A stretch of DNA of 64,000 bases from Ancylobacter sp. IITR112. Lineage in GTDB: Bacteria; Pseudomonadota; Alphaproteobacteria; Rhizobiales; Xanthobacteraceae. This document shows positions 27,579 to 36,907 of this stretch, one piece after another (position 1 is the first letter of the stretch; each line of letters begins with the position of its first letter). The stretch is taken from positions 1,922,001 through 1,986,000 of the forward strand of contig NZ_JBGCUS010000001.1 in assembly GCF_041415945.1 (NCBI RefSeq), in the 5' to 3' direction. The position numbers and the translations under genes were made by a program. Under the pieces are notes generated by a model that was not told the DNA's origin, searched no databases, and was given only the letters and a program-made list of their open reading frames with translations.

Positions 27579-29051
27579 TCAATGCACCGTGCAGACCATG
27601 CAAGGGTCGAAGGAGCGCACGATGTGCTGCACCGCCACCGGCGTCGTCTCGCCCTGGCGGACCGGCGCGCCGACCAGCGCCGCCTCCAGCGGGCCGGGCA
27701 TGCCGGCGCCATCGCGCGGCGAGAAATTCCAGGTGGTCGGCGCGATGATCTGATAGCCGGCGATGCGCCCGTTCTCCACCCGCAGCCAGTGGCCCAGCGC
27801 GCCGCGCGCCGCCTCCGTGAGCCCCGCCGCACGGCCATGGTTGGGGAAGCTGCCCTGCGCGCACCAGGGCGCGCCGGGGGTGAGTTCGTGCACCCAGCGC
27901 TCCATGGCGATGAGCGTGCGTGCGGTCTCCACCAGTCGCGCCACCACCCGGGCCAGCACGCTGCCGCCCTCGCGGAGCACGAGGTCGCGGATCAGTGGCT
28001 GACCGTCCACCATCTGCCGGGCGACGGCGCCGGTCTCGAACGGCAGGCCATTAAGGCGCGGCGCCTTGCACCAGCTATAGCCGGTCTCGTCCTCGGCATC
28101 CGGCAGGGTCGAGCCGTCAAAGGGATGGTGCGGGCGGGAGCGATGCTCCATCCGCGCATGTGTGTGGTCTTCCGCGATCGCCGCTGTATCCACCTCGCCC
28201 GGCCCGGCAGCGGTGAAGATGCCGCGCGCATAAAGCGGCATCTCCGCGCCGGGATAGGCGCCATAGCTGAGATAGCGGTCATAGGCACGGCCCATCCGGC
28301 CGAGGTCGAGATCGGCGGCGATGTCGAGGAAGAGGCGGAAATCACCTTCCGGGCCGGCGGCGCGCCAGCGGTCCAGCTCCTCGCGGGTGGAAAGTTCGGC
28401 CACGCGCTCCAGCTTGGCCCCGAACAATCCCTCTTCCAGCGCCCGCCGCACTGCGCCGAGCGTGGCGGCGAGGCGCACCTTGTCGCGCGCATCGGCGCCG
28501 CGCGTCACCCCGCCCGGCTGGATCGCCAGCGTGTGCGGCCAGCGCCCGGCGAGCAGGCCGAGCACATGCAGCAGCGTCGTGCGCGTCTCCAGCGCCTTGC
28601 GCACCGCGCTGCCCTGCGCCGCCTTGAAGCGCGCTTCGACACGCGGGAACCACGGCCGCTCCGCATAAAGGGCGCGGGCGAAGTCCGGCATGAAGAAGAC
28701 GTGGAAATGGGTGAGATGGTCGGCGACATTCTCGGTGGCGACGATGAGATTGGTCGCCACACGGCCATTGTCGGTCGGCACCAGCCCCTGCACCCCGGCG
28801 AGCGCCAGCGCGGCGGCGTGGGATTGCGACACCGAGCAGATGCCGCAGATGCGCGGCGCGATCACCAGCGCGTCGCGCGGATCGCGGCCTTCCAATATGC
28901 GCTCGAAGCCGCGGAACAGCGGCGACGACACGAAGGCCGCCTCCACCCGCCCCTGCGCCAGTTCCAGCCGCACTTCCAGGTCGCCCTCGACCCGGTTGAA
29001 CGGGCCGACGACGAGCCGCGTCGTGCCCTCGGATGCACCTGGGTCACTCAT
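27579..29051 (-). CDS. hupV: Regulatory (H2-sensing) hydrogenase large subunit HupV
   Basis: A 490-residue large subunit shorter than HupL. It has RICGICSVSQSHAAAL and ends exactly at DPCMVCTVH, with no C-terminal extension, so it needs no endopeptidase. This is the hallmark of HupV/HoxC sensors. It forms the cytoplasmic HupUV sensor that signals H2 to HupT. It overlaps hupU by four bases and is eight bases before hypF. Confidence 0.97.
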   Translation of the reverse strand: MSDPGASEGTTRLVVGPFNRVEGDLEVRLELAQGRVEAAFVSSPLFRGFERILEGRDPRDALVIAPRICGICSVSQSHAAALALAGVQGLVPTDNGRVATNLIVATENVADHLTHFHVFFMPDFARALYAERPWFPRVEARFKAAQGSAVRKALETRTTLLHVLGLLAGRWPHTLAIQPGGVTRGADARDKVRLAATLGAVRRALEEGLFGAKLERVAELSTREELDRWRAAGPEGDFRLFLDIAADLDLGRMGRAYDRYLSYGAYPGAEMPLYARGIFTAAGPGEVDTAAIAEDHTHARMEHRSRPHHPFDGSTLPDAEDETGYSWCKAPRLNGLPFETGAVARQMVDGQPLIRDLVLREGGSVLARVVARLVETARTLIAMERWVHELTPGAPWCAQGSFPNHGRAAGLTEAARGALGHWLRVENGRIAGYQIIAPTTWNFSPRDGAGMPGPLEAALVGAPVRQGETTPVAVQHIVRSFDPCMVCTVH

Positions 29052-30070
29052 CGGCGCTTGATGTCGCGCACGGCGGGCGGGCGCACCACATGGTCGCTGG
29101 TCGCGTTCAGCCGCAGCCGCTCCGGCGTCGCCGCCTTGGCGAGCGAGGACAGCGCCACGAACCAGGCTTTCGGCATGTCGGTGGGCAGGCCGACGGGGAA
29201 GCCGGCGATCTTCGGCGTCTCGACGAAGGCGTGGCCGGGCTCCTCGAATTCCGGCGCGGTGCAGTTGATGCAGGCATAGCCGCCGCGCGTGCAGGAGCCC
29301 TCCCCGTTCCACAGCCTTGTGTTGCAATCGGCATGCGCCTGCGTCCCGAGGCAGCCGAGATGCTCCATCATGCAGCCGAGATCGGACATCTTCTCCGCGC
29401 TGGCCTTGTACTCGTAATATTCATTGCGCGGGCAGCCATGATGCACAAGGTGGTCGGCATAGAAGCGCGGGCGGCGATACACATCGAGATCGTCCGCCCC
29501 CAGCAGCCCGGCCGCCAGCAGCATCAGCGTTTCCGTCACCCAGTTCGGGTGCGTCGGGCAGCCCGCGACATTGATGACCGGCAGGCCGGAACGGGAGCGG
29601 AAGGCCGCGCCCAGCGCCCCGCCCTCGCGGCGCCCGTCATATTGCAGGCCGCAGGCATCGGTGGGGTTGGCGCCGGCGGCGGTGACGCCGCCATAGGCGG
29701 CGCAAGTGCCGACCGCAACCACATTTTCCGCCACCGCCGCGAGCCGCCGCACCCAGTCGATGGTGGGCACACCCGTGCCGGCGAGGATGTGGAAGCGCCC
29801 GGTGTCCTTCGGCCCGCGCAGCATGGCGCCTTCCACGCAGAGCGCATCGAGCCGAAGCGTGCCGTCGAGCACCTGTTCGAACAGCGCCACCGCCTCCGCC
29901 CCGGTCTCCTCGGACAGGGTCGGGTGCCAGAGGAAGCGGATATTGGCGCTCTCCAGCGTGGTGGCGAGGTCCGGCGCCTCGGCGCACAGCATCGACATGG
30001 TGCAGCCGCCGCACCCGCCGGACTGGATCCACAGCACGTTGAAAGGCGTGGCTTCGGGGGGAACGGGCAC
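29048..30070 (-). CDS. hupU: Regulatory hydrogenase small subunit HupU
   Basis: A 340-residue small subunit lacking a Tat signal: it begins almost directly with VLWIQSGGCGGCTMSMLC, as in cytoplasmic HupU/HoxB sensors. Cluster ligands are visible in GTCAAYGG, CPTHPNW, HHGCPRNEYYEYKAS, LGCLGTQAHADCN and GYACINCTAPEFEE. It lies four bases after hupT. Confidence 0.96.
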   Translation of the reverse strand: MPVPPEATPFNVLWIQSGGCGGCTMSMLCAEAPDLATTLESANIRFLWHPTLSEETGAEAVALFEQVLDGTLRLDALCVEGAMLRGPKDTGRFHILAGTGVPTIDWVRRLAAVAENVVAVGTCAAYGGVTAAGANPTDACGLQYDGRREGGALGAAFRSRSGLPVINVAGCPTHPNWVTETLMLLAAGLLGADDLDVYRRPRFYADHLVHHGCPRNEYYEYKASAEKMSDLGCMMEHLGCLGTQAHADCNTRLWNGEGSCTRGGYACINCTAPEFEEPGHAFVETPKIAGFPVGLPTDMPKAWFVALSSLAKAATPERLRLNATSDHVVRPPAVRDIKRR

Positions 30071-30074
30071 CGGC

Positions 30075-31448
30075 TCAATCTCCGTTCGCGGCGCGGGCGG
30101 CCGGCAGGGTCAGCGTCATCACCGCTCCGCCCTCGGGGTGGTTGGCGGCTTCCAGCGTGCCGCCATGCTCCTGCACGATGCCATAGCTGATGGACAGGCC
30201 GAGCCCGGTGCCCTTGCCGATCGGCTTGGTGGTGAAGAACGGGTCGAAGATGCGCGAGGCGATCTCCGGCGCGATACCCGGCCCGGTGTCGCGCACGGCG
30301 AGCATGACCGCCTCTCCCGCCCGGCCGGTGATCTCCAGCCGCTGCACGCTCTGGCCCTCCATGGCGTCGAGCGCGTTCTGCACCAGATTCATCAGCACCT
30401 GATGGATATGGCCGGGATGGCCGATGACGGTGAGACCTTCGGCCATGTCGAAATGCGTCTCGATGGCCGGCCGCTGCGCCTTCGCCACCCAGTCCAACGC
30501 CGAGTGCACCAGCGGCGCCAGTTCGAAAGCCTCCCACGCCTCGCGCCGTTCCGAGGAGAAGTGGCGCAGATCGGCGACAATGTCGCGCACCCGCTCGGCG
30601 CCCTCCAGCATGCCGTCTAGCGTGCCGGCGATGTTGGCGAGCGTGGTGTCGATCTTCAGTTCCGCCTGCAGCCGGGCAAGCGCCGGGCCGCTCACCCCGC
30701 CATGCACCGCCTCAAGATAGGCGGTCAGCCGGGCACCATAGCGCTTCAGCGTGTGGGCATTGCCATAGACGAAGGAGATCGGGTTGTTCAGCTCATGCGC
30801 CACGCCGGCGACGAGACGGCCGAGCGAGGCCATCTTTTCGGAATGAACGAGCTGCTGCTGCGTCTGCTTCAGCCGCTCATGCGCGGCGGCAAGGTCGCTA
30901 TAGGCCTGGCGCAACTCGCCGATGGGCCGGCCGACCAGCACCATGCCGACCGATCGCCCGCGCGCATCGAATCGCACCGCGCCATTGACCGATACGGGCA
31001 GCGGGCCGGCGGGCGTGGCGAAGATGAGTTCGCGGTCGCTGATGCGCGCGCGCCGCTCAATAGCCGCACGCAGATCCTCGAAGCGGGTCGGGGATTCGGG
31101 TGCCAGAAGCTCGCGCAGCGGCCGCCGCTCCAATTCGCTCAGCGGCACCCCGAAAGCGCGCTCGGCGGCGCGGTTGACCTGCTCGATACGGCCGGAGGGG
31201 TCGCAGGCGATGAGCACGTCGGTCATCGACGACATCAGCCCGGCGATGAAGGTCTGCGCCTCCTCAAGCTCGGCGTTCTTCTGTTCGAGCGCGACCTGCT
31301 GGGCGACGAGCTCGGCATAGGTCTCGTCCATCTTGCGAATGACGGCGATCCAGGCATCGTCGGCCTGGCCGGCGAACGGGCTCAGCAGCTCCCCGGTCGG
31401 GAGAGCCTCCGGCGAGCCCTTCTGCGGCGCTTTCGGCGTGTGCGACAT
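30075..31448 (-). CDS. hupT: Sensor histidine kinase HupT/HoxJ
   Basis: A 457-residue soluble kinase. A coiled-coil (ELVAQQVALEQKNAELEEAQ) precedes a PAS domain (about 70-195). The dimerization/phosphoacceptor box is GVAHELNNPISFVYGNAHTL, and ATPase boxes follow: N (LVQNALDAM), G1 (DTGPGIAP), F (FDPFFTTKP) and G2 (GTGLGLS). In the HupTUV-HupR system it phosphorylates HupR without H2 to switch hup genes off, and is restrained by HupUV with H2. It is the first gene of the run. Confidence 0.94.
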   Translation of the reverse strand: MSHTPKAPQKGSPEALPTGELLSPFAGQADDAWIAVIRKMDETYAELVAQQVALEQKNAELEEAQTFIAGLMSSMTDVLIACDPSGRIEQVNRAAERAFGVPLSELERRPLRELLAPESPTRFEDLRAAIERRARISDRELIFATPAGPLPVSVNGAVRFDARGRSVGMVLVGRPIGELRQAYSDLAAAHERLKQTQQQLVHSEKMASLGRLVAGVAHELNNPISFVYGNAHTLKRYGARLTAYLEAVHGGVSGPALARLQAELKIDTTLANIAGTLDGMLEGAERVRDIVADLRHFSSERREAWEAFELAPLVHSALDWVAKAQRPAIETHFDMAEGLTVIGHPGHIHQVLMNLVQNALDAMEGQSVQRLEITGRAGEAVMLAVRDTGPGIAPEIASRIFDPFFTTKPIGKGTGLGLSISYGIVQEHGGTLEAANHPEGGAVMTLTLPAARAANGD

Positions 31449-31532
31449 GTCACCAGCACGGTCGGTTTTCCCGCACAGTAGAATGCGCGCACGGGGCCGG
31501 CAATGACACCCCGCCCCGACGGTCTCGCCGCG

Positions 31533-32315
31533 TCACTCCCGCCCGCCCGGCTCCGGCTCGAGGAGATACTCGATGTGGCGCCGGCCATGGGCCCCGGGGC
31601 GGATGGCCACCTCGACACCGAACACCTCGCGGATCAGCGCGGGGGTAAGCACCTCCTCCGGCGCCCCCGCCGCCACCAGCCGGCCGACGCAGAGCACGCC
31701 GATGCGGTCGCAGAACAGCGAGGCGAGGTTGAGGTCGTGCAGCGCCACGATGCAGGTCACCCCAAGCCGCCGCACCAGGCCGAGAATGGCGAGCTGGTGC
31801 TGGATGTCGAGATGGTTGGTTGGCTCGTCGAGAATGAGTTCGCGCGGCGCCTGCGCCAGCGCGCGGGCGATATGGACGCGCTGGCGCTCGCCGCCCGACA
31901 GCGTGTGCCAGTATTGGTCATGCCGCTCCATCAGCCCGACCCGCTCCAGCGCCGCATCCACCGCCGTCTCGTCCTCGCGGCTCCAGGAGGCGAAGGCGGC
32001 GCGGTGTGGCGTTCGCCCCAGCCGCACCACGTCGCAGACGGTGAGCGCGATCTCGGTCGTGGCCTGCTGCTCGACAAAGGCGAGGCGCCGGGCGAGATCA
32101 CGGCGGGCGACACCGGCGATGTCGTGCCCGTCCAGCGTCACCACGCCGCTCGCCACGTTTCGCAGCCGGCAAAGCAGGCGCAGCAGGCTCGACTTGCCCG
32201 AGCCATTGGGGCCGATGAGACCGAGCACCCGGTTGGGCTCGACCTCCAGCGTCACGCCGTCGACAATGAGCTTGCCGCCGGCACCCCAGCGCACATCATG
32301 GGTAGCGAGCGTCAT
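31533..32315 (-). CDS. btuD: ABC transporter ATP-binding protein (cobalamin/FecCD type)
   Basis: A 260-residue ATPase with Walker A GPNGSGKSSLL, Q-loop FVEQQATTE, signature LSGGERQRVHIARALA, Walker B LILDEPTNHLD and the switch His in VALHDLNLA. It is the FhuC/BtuD subtype. It overlaps the permease by four bases and is the third gene behind a B12 riboswitch, so cobalamin (or a corrinoid) is the best substrate guess. The longer frame to 32690 is antisense to nothing useful and was cut at the ATG at 32315. Confidence 0.9.
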   Translation of the reverse strand: MTLATHDVRWGAGGKLIVDGVTLEVEPNRVLGLIGPNGSGKSSLLRLLCRLRNVASGVVTLDGHDIAGVARRDLARRLAFVEQQATTEIALTVCDVVRLGRTPHRAAFASWSREDETAVDAALERVGLMERHDQYWHTLSGGERQRVHIARALAQAPRELILDEPTNHLDIQHQLAILGLVRRLGVTCIVALHDLNLASLFCDRIGVLCVGRLVAAGAPEEVLTPALIREVFGVEVAIRPGAHGRRHIEYLLEPEPGGRE

Positions 32316-33349
32316 GCCGGCCGCCGCGCGCGATAGAGGATAAGGGCGAAGGCCGGCGCGCCCACCAGCGCGGTGACGATGCCAATCGGCAGGATCTGCT
32401 GCGGCACCAAGATGCGCGAGAGCACATCGGCGAGGATCATGAACACCGCGCCGATGACGAGGCAGGCCGGCAGCAGCCGGGCATGGCCGGGGCCGACGAG
32501 GAAGCGCGCGGCATGCGGAATGACCAGCCCGACAAAGCCGACCGTGCCGACGATCGCCACCATGGTGGCGGTGAGCAGCGCGGTGGTCGCCAGCAGCACC
32601 AGCCGCACCCGCGTCACATGGATGCCGAGCGAGGCCGCCGCATCGGCGCCGAAGGCGAAGGCATCCAGCGCCTTGGCGTGGACCATGCACACAAGGAAGC
32701 CGAGCAGCGCCACTGGTGCCGCCACCGCGAGGTCGGGCCAGCGCACGCCGCCGAAATTGCCCAGCAGCCAGAACATCACGCCGCGCGCCTGTTCAGCGCT
32801 CGCCATGGTGGTGACGATGGTGGCGGTGGCCGCGTTGAACAATTGCGAGCCGGCGACTCCGGCGAGAATCACCCGGTCGCTGGCCCCGCCCGCCCCGGCG
32901 GCGAGCAGGCCGACCAGCACCAGCGCCGCCACCGAGCCGAGAAATGCCCCGCCGGAAAGCCCCAGCGTCGCCCCGCCAAAGCCGAGGATCATCACCGCCA
33001 CCGCGCCCGTCGAGGCGCCGGCGGAAACGCCGAGAATATACGGCTCCGCCAGCGGGTTGCGCAGCAGCGCCTGCAGGATGGCGCCGGAAAGCGCCAACGC
33101 GCCACCGCACAAGGCCGCCATCAGCGCCCGGCTCAGCCGGTACTCGAAGATCACCCCCTGCTGGATGGCGCTGACGGGATAACCAAGACCGAACAGCCCG
33201 TTGCCGAGCGCGCGGAAGGCGACGCCGAGCGGGATCGGCATCTCGCCCACCGTCACTGCCAGCGCGATGGCGACGACCAGCGCGGCGAGGGAAAGGCCGG
33301 CGAGGGCAAGCCGCGCCGGCCAGTTCGGCCCGATGGCGATGTGGCTCAA
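32312..33349 (-). CDS. btuC: ABC transporter permease, FecCD/BtuC family
   Basis: A 345-residue permease with about ten hydrophobic helices. Motifs typical of FecCD permeases include YRLSRALMAALCGGALALSG, NPLAEPYILGVSAGASTGAV and TVGFVGLVIPHAARFLVGPG. The start is probably TTG at 33349, overlapping the binding-protein stop (TTGA). No ATG is well placed. Confidence 0.9.
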   Translation of the reverse strand: MSHIAIGPNWPARLALAGLSLAALVVAIALAVTVGEMPIPLGVAFRALGNGLFGLGYPVSAIQQGVIFEYRLSRALMAALCGGALALSGAILQALLRNPLAEPYILGVSAGASTGAVAVMILGFGGATLGLSGGAFLGSVAALVLVGLLAAGAGGASDRVILAGVAGSQLFNAATATIVTTMASAEQARGVMFWLLGNFGGVRWPDLAVAAPVALLGFLVCMVHAKALDAFAFGADAAASLGIHVTRVRLVLLATTALLTATMVAIVGTVGFVGLVIPHAARFLVGPGHARLLPACLVIGAVFMILADVLSRILVPQQILPIGIVTALVGAPAFALILYRARRPA

Positions 33350-34392
33350 TGGACCAGACCGAAGCCCTGCACCGCCGTGGCGATGGCCTCCAGCCCGTCC
33401 ACCGTGTCCATGCCCGGCCGCGTGGCGGCGACATCGACGATGACGATGCGCCCGTTCTTCACGGCGGAGAGCTGGCTGGCCACCGGATCGGTCTTGAGGA
33501 AGGCGAGCTTGGCGTCGATGTCGTCGGCGGGAAAGCGGCGGCGGTCCATCTTCACCAGAACCAGCACGTCGGGATCGTTGGCGGCGATGGTCTCCCACCC
33601 CACCAGCGGCCATTCCTCCTGCGTGGTGATGATGTTGCGGATGCCGAGCTGTTCCATCACATAGGCCGGCACGCCGTTCTTGCCGGCGAGGAAGGCGTCG
33701 CCCTTGATCTCCTTGCTGGAGAACCACAGCGCCATCGACACGTCCTTGCCGTTCAGTGTCGCGACGGTGCGGGCGGCTTCCGCCTCGCGCGCCTTCAGGC
33801 GGGCGACCAGCGCCTCGGCGCGGTCCGACACGTCGAAGATGGCGCCATATTCAAGGATGTTCCGGTAGAGAAGTTCGGTCGAATACATCTGGGTACGCAC
33901 CCCGTCGCCGGCGCCGCTATTATCCTTGCCGACGCAGTCGGTGGGCGAGACATAGACCGGCACCTTCACCGCGTCGAAGCGCTCGCGCTTGCCGACGATG
34001 CCATTGGGCCCGATGTGCCACTCATACATGGCGACGACGAGGTCCGGCTCCTGCCCGACCACCGCCTCGAAGCTCGGGTCATTGTCGGCGAGCCGCTTCA
34101 CCCCGGCGTTCACCGTCTCGTAAGGCTTGGCCACGGGGCCGAACCACAGCGCGCTGGCGACCACCCGGTCGCCGAGGCCGAGCGCATAGAGGATTTCCGT
34201 CTGCGCCTGGCCGATGCTCACCACCCGCTTGGGCGCGTGGTCGATCACCACCTTGGAACCGCAATTCTCAAGGGTGAGCGGATAGGTCGTGCCGGCGAGG
34301 GCCTCGGTCAGGCCCGCGCTCGCGAGCAGGCCAAGCGCCACGGCGAGGCCTTGAGCCGAGCGACGGAGAAGATGAGAGGTCGTGTTGAGCAT
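33346..34392 (-). CDS. btuF: ABC transporter periplasmic binding protein, B12-riboswitch controlled
   Basis: A 348-residue class III binding protein (BtuF/FhuD fold). Signal peptide: MLNTTSHLLRRSAQGLAVAL up to about ALAG (residue 34). The mature part contains APKRVVSIGQAQTEILYALG and PDLVVAMYEWH, the first lobe of the fold. C-terminal lobe: PDVLVLVKMDRRR. ATG at 34392 has AGGAAG upstream; a GTG two codons earlier is less likely. The role in corrinoid uptake is inferred from the riboswitch. Confidence 0.88.
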   Translation of the reverse strand: MLNTTSHLLRRSAQGLAVALGLLASAGLTEALAGTTYPLTLENCGSKVVIDHAPKRVVSIGQAQTEILYALGLGDRVVASALWFGPVAKPYETVNAGVKRLADNDPSFEAVVGQEPDLVVAMYEWHIGPNGIVGKRERFDAVKVPVYVSPTDCVGKDNSGAGDGVRTQMYSTELLYRNILEYGAIFDVSDRAEALVARLKAREAEAARTVATLNGKDVSMALWFSSKEIKGDAFLAGKNGVPAYVMEQLGIRNIITTQEEWPLVGWETIAANDPDVLVLVKMDRRRFPADDIDAKLAFLKTDPVASQLSAVKNGRIVIVDVAATRPGMDTVDGLEAIATAVQGFGLVH

Positions 34393-34509
34393 TGTCACCG
34401 CTTCCTGAACAGGAAGACGGGAAGCGTAAAGGAAACCACCCGGGTGGGAGCGAATCGCACTCCCGCGCGGCCGGCAACCTTCGGAGCACCCCGCCCGAAA
34501 GATTGTGTG

Positions 34510-34712
34510 CGATCAGGGCAGGTCTCCTGGCTCGCGGGTCGACGCTGGCTCCGCCCGGCCTTCCCGGCGCGCGGCCGAGGCCGGTGACGCCAGTGGACGA
34601 TGGGCAGAGGGCTCGCCGCTTACAGTTGCGGGGGCAGCCTCGGCTTCGGCGCGGGGCGCCTCACCGAATTCCCTCTTAGCTTCGGGCAGGGCGCCCGAAG
34701 AACCGTGATCGG
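34510..34712 (-). ncRNA. Cobalamin riboswitch
   Basis: On the minus strand it has the B12-box AGCCAGGAGACCTGCC (34517-34532) at its 3' end, CTGCCCCCGCAACTGTAAGC in the core (about 34614-34634) and the 5' element GGAATTCGGTG with paired arms GCCCTGCCCGAAGC. This is the consensus adenosylcobalamin aptamer. Between it and btuF a hairpin (34446-34464) followed by a weak T-rich stretch (GTTTCCTTT) may act as the expression platform. Repression of btuFCD by cobalamin is expected. Confidence 0.95.
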
Positions 34713-35034
34713 CGGCGACCGTAACGGCTGGGGCTGCCCCGTCAAGAGCGCCGACCGGCACCAGCCTTTCGCCTTGAATGATACATTGTATCGTTTAGCC
34801 GCACAAGAGTGAGGCGGTCGCTCCCCGCCTCTCGCAGGTCGCCCACGTGGTGGCGCAGGGGCGACCGGGCCGGCCGAAACTTGGCCGAGTGGCGATCTTG
34901 CCGGGCTCCGAGCGAAACATCATAGTCGATCGTGCAGATTCCCCCGTCGCCGGCAGCGACGGAGGGGAGCCTCCCTTCCAGTTCCAGACGGGCGCGGCGA
35001 TGGCGCCTCCGTCCTCTCCCCCAGGGGCCCGCCC
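34713..35034. other. Divergent control region between btuF riboswitch and the NCS2 permease
   Basis: No gene is supported. It must contain the promoter of the riboswitch leader (minus) and that of the permease gene (plus). An AT-rich patch at 34775-34800 (ATGATACATTGTATCG) includes a near-palindrome CGATACAATGTATC. A stem CCGTCGC/GCGACGG lies at 34944-34962. Confidence 0.5.
34941..34967 (+). other. Structured 5' leader hairpin of the NCS2 permease gene
   Basis: A perfect 7-bp stem CCGTCGC-CGGCA-GCGACGG, extended by CCC/GGG across a one-base bulge, about 70 bases before the ATG. It is followed by pyrimidine-rich sequence. It may be part of a regulatory leader but matches no riboswitch class that I know. 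Confidence 0.4.
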
Positions 35035-36741
35035 ATGCCGCGCAAGCCGACGAACATCATCTATTCGTCCCAGGAGAAGCCGCCGGCCGGCACCGTGCTC
35101 ATTCTCGGGGTCCAGCATGCGACGCTGGCCCTGCTGTTCATCGTCTACCCGCTTGTCGCGGCGGCGGAGGCCGGGCTGTCCTTCGACGACACCCAGCTCT
35201 TCATCACCAGTTGCATCATCTTCATGGGCATCGCGACGCTACTGGAATGCCTGCCGCGTTACGGCGCGGGCATGCTGCTGGTGCAGATTCCGAACATGGC
35301 GCACATGCCGCTGGCGGTGCAGTCGCTTGCCGCCGGCGGGCCGGCGCTTTATGCCGGCATGAGCCTCGTCGCCGCCGTGTCGCAACTGACGCTCTCCCGC
35401 TTCATGGGCGCGCTCCGGGCGGTGTTTCCGCCGGAGGTGTGCGGCGTCGCCGTGACCATGCTCGGCGTGGCGCTGGCTGATCCGGCGCTGCGGCGCGTCT
35501 TCGGCATTTCAGGCGAGATCACACCGGATCTCGACATGCGCTATGCCATTGTCAGCTCGGTGACGCTGGTCATCATCATCGGCCTCGCCATCTTCTCGCG
35601 CGGCATGCTGCGCCTGTTCGCCGTGGCGATCGGCGCGGCGGTGGGCTGGGGGCTGGCGGCCTATCTAGGCGTGGCGCCGGAGCCCAATGCCAGCTTCGCC
35701 ACCCTGCCCTATATCGACCTGCCGCATCTCGGCCTGCCGGGCCTCAGCTTCTTTTCCTGGGCGCTCATTCCGGCGGCGGTCATCACCGGCGTGCTCTCGG
35801 CGGTGGACATGGTCGGCACCGTCGTGTCCATGCAGCGCATGGACGATGCCGACTGGCGCCGCGCCGATCTCGATCAGGCCGGCCGCGCCATTCAGGCGAA
35901 CTGCATCGGCGATATCGGCACGGCGGTGACCGGCGGCTTCGCCAGCGCCTCCTCCTCGGCCGCCGTCGGCGTCGCCTTCGCCACCGGCACGACGGCGTGG
36001 CGGGTCGGCGCCGTCTCCGGCATCCTCATCATCCTTTCCGCCTTCTCGCCCCGCCTCATCGGCGTGCTGACCATCATCCCCTCCCCGGTCATCGGCGCCA
36101 TTCTCATCTATGCCGCCGCCTTCCTCACCGTGGCGGGCATGGAACTGATCCTGTCGCGCCGGCTGAGCGACCGGCGCATCTTCACCGTGGGCCTCGCCAT
36201 CCTCACCGGCCTCGCCGTGGCCATCCTTCCCGGCCTCGTCACCCTCACCCCGGAATGGGCGCAGCCCATCGTCGAATCGCCGCTTTCCATCGCCACCGCC
36301 GTCGCCATCGTGCTGAACCTGGTGTTCCGCATCGGCATCCGTCAGGAAGCCTCGCGCGAGGTGACGGCGGACGAGAACTCCTTCACCGTCGCCACCGAGT
36401 TCCTGGAGCATCAGGGCGATTTGTGGGGCGCGCGCCGCGATGTCATCGCCCTCGCGATCCCCGTCGTGGCGGAAGGTGTGGAAATGCTGCTCGACACCGG
36501 GGTCGCCCCCGGCAAGCTGGAGGTCCGGGCACATTTCGACGAGGAGAATTTCGATGTGGCCCTGCTTTATGACGGCGAGCCCATCACCATTCCCGACCAC
36601 CGCCCCTCGCCGGAAGACCTGCTGGGCGACGCCCATGCGGTGGCCCGCTTCGTCGGTTACATGCTGAGCAAGCGCGCCGACAAGCTGGTGCTCGGCACCG
36701 ATGGCGCCCGCCAGAAGCTCACCCTGCGCTTCGAGCACTGA
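35035..36741 (+). CDS. NCS2 (SLC23) nucleobase permease with C-terminal ATPase-like domain
   Basis: A 568-residue protein. Residues 1-430 form the NCS2 transporter with about 12-14 hydrophobic segments; the helix-1 HATLALLFIVYPLV and helix-10 AGGFASASSSAAV-type region resemble xanthine/uracil permeases, though the family signature is weakly kept. Residues 437-568 are an added soluble domain: ALAIPVVAEGVEMLLDTGVA, KLEVRAHFDEENFDVALLYD and a late helix VARFVGYMLSKRADKL. This follows the order of anti-sigma-type HATPase domains, as in the protein at 37270, but lacks the N- and G-box residues, so it is probably catalytically dead. STAS and ATPase genes follow. The domain call is inference. Confidence 0.85.
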   Translation: MPRKPTNIIYSSQEKPPAGTVLILGVQHATLALLFIVYPLVAAAEAGLSFDDTQLFITSCIIFMGIATLLECLPRYGAGMLLVQIPNMAHMPLAVQSLAAGGPALYAGMSLVAAVSQLTLSRFMGALRAVFPPEVCGVAVTMLGVALADPALRRVFGISGEITPDLDMRYAIVSSVTLVIIIGLAIFSRGMLRLFAVAIGAAVGWGLAAYLGVAPEPNASFATLPYIDLPHLGLPGLSFFSWALIPAAVITGVLSAVDMVGTVVSMQRMDDADWRRADLDQAGRAIQANCIGDIGTAVTGGFASASSSAAVGVAFATGTTAWRVGAVSGILIILSAFSPRLIGVLTIIPSPVIGAILIYAAAFLTVAGMELILSRRLSDRRIFTVGLAILTGLAVAILPGLVTLTPEWAQPIVESPLSIATAVAIVLNLVFRIGIRQEASREVTADENSFTVATEFLEHQGDLWGARRDVIALAIPVVAEGVEMLLDTGVAPGKLEVRAHFDEENFDVALLYDGEPITIPDHRPSPEDLLGDAHAVARFVGYMLSKRADKLVLGTDGARQKLTLRFEH

Positions 36742-36907
36742 GCCCGCCCCGCGCGGCCCTGCGCCGCCGGGCCGTTGCTTGCAAGGGTTTGACTTTGCCG
36801 GTACGTCTCGGGTGAAGGGCGGATCGGCGCCCGGCAGCACGACCCCGGTCGCCCCGCCAGGACAAACGCCGCGTCTTCGCCGCCAAGCTGCATTCGGGAG
36901 CCGAGCC

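Noticed and set aside
34775-34800. Near-palindrome CGATACAATGTATC as a transcription factor site
   Set aside because: It may be a regulator or promoter site for either neighbour, but there is no second copy or known motif to support it.
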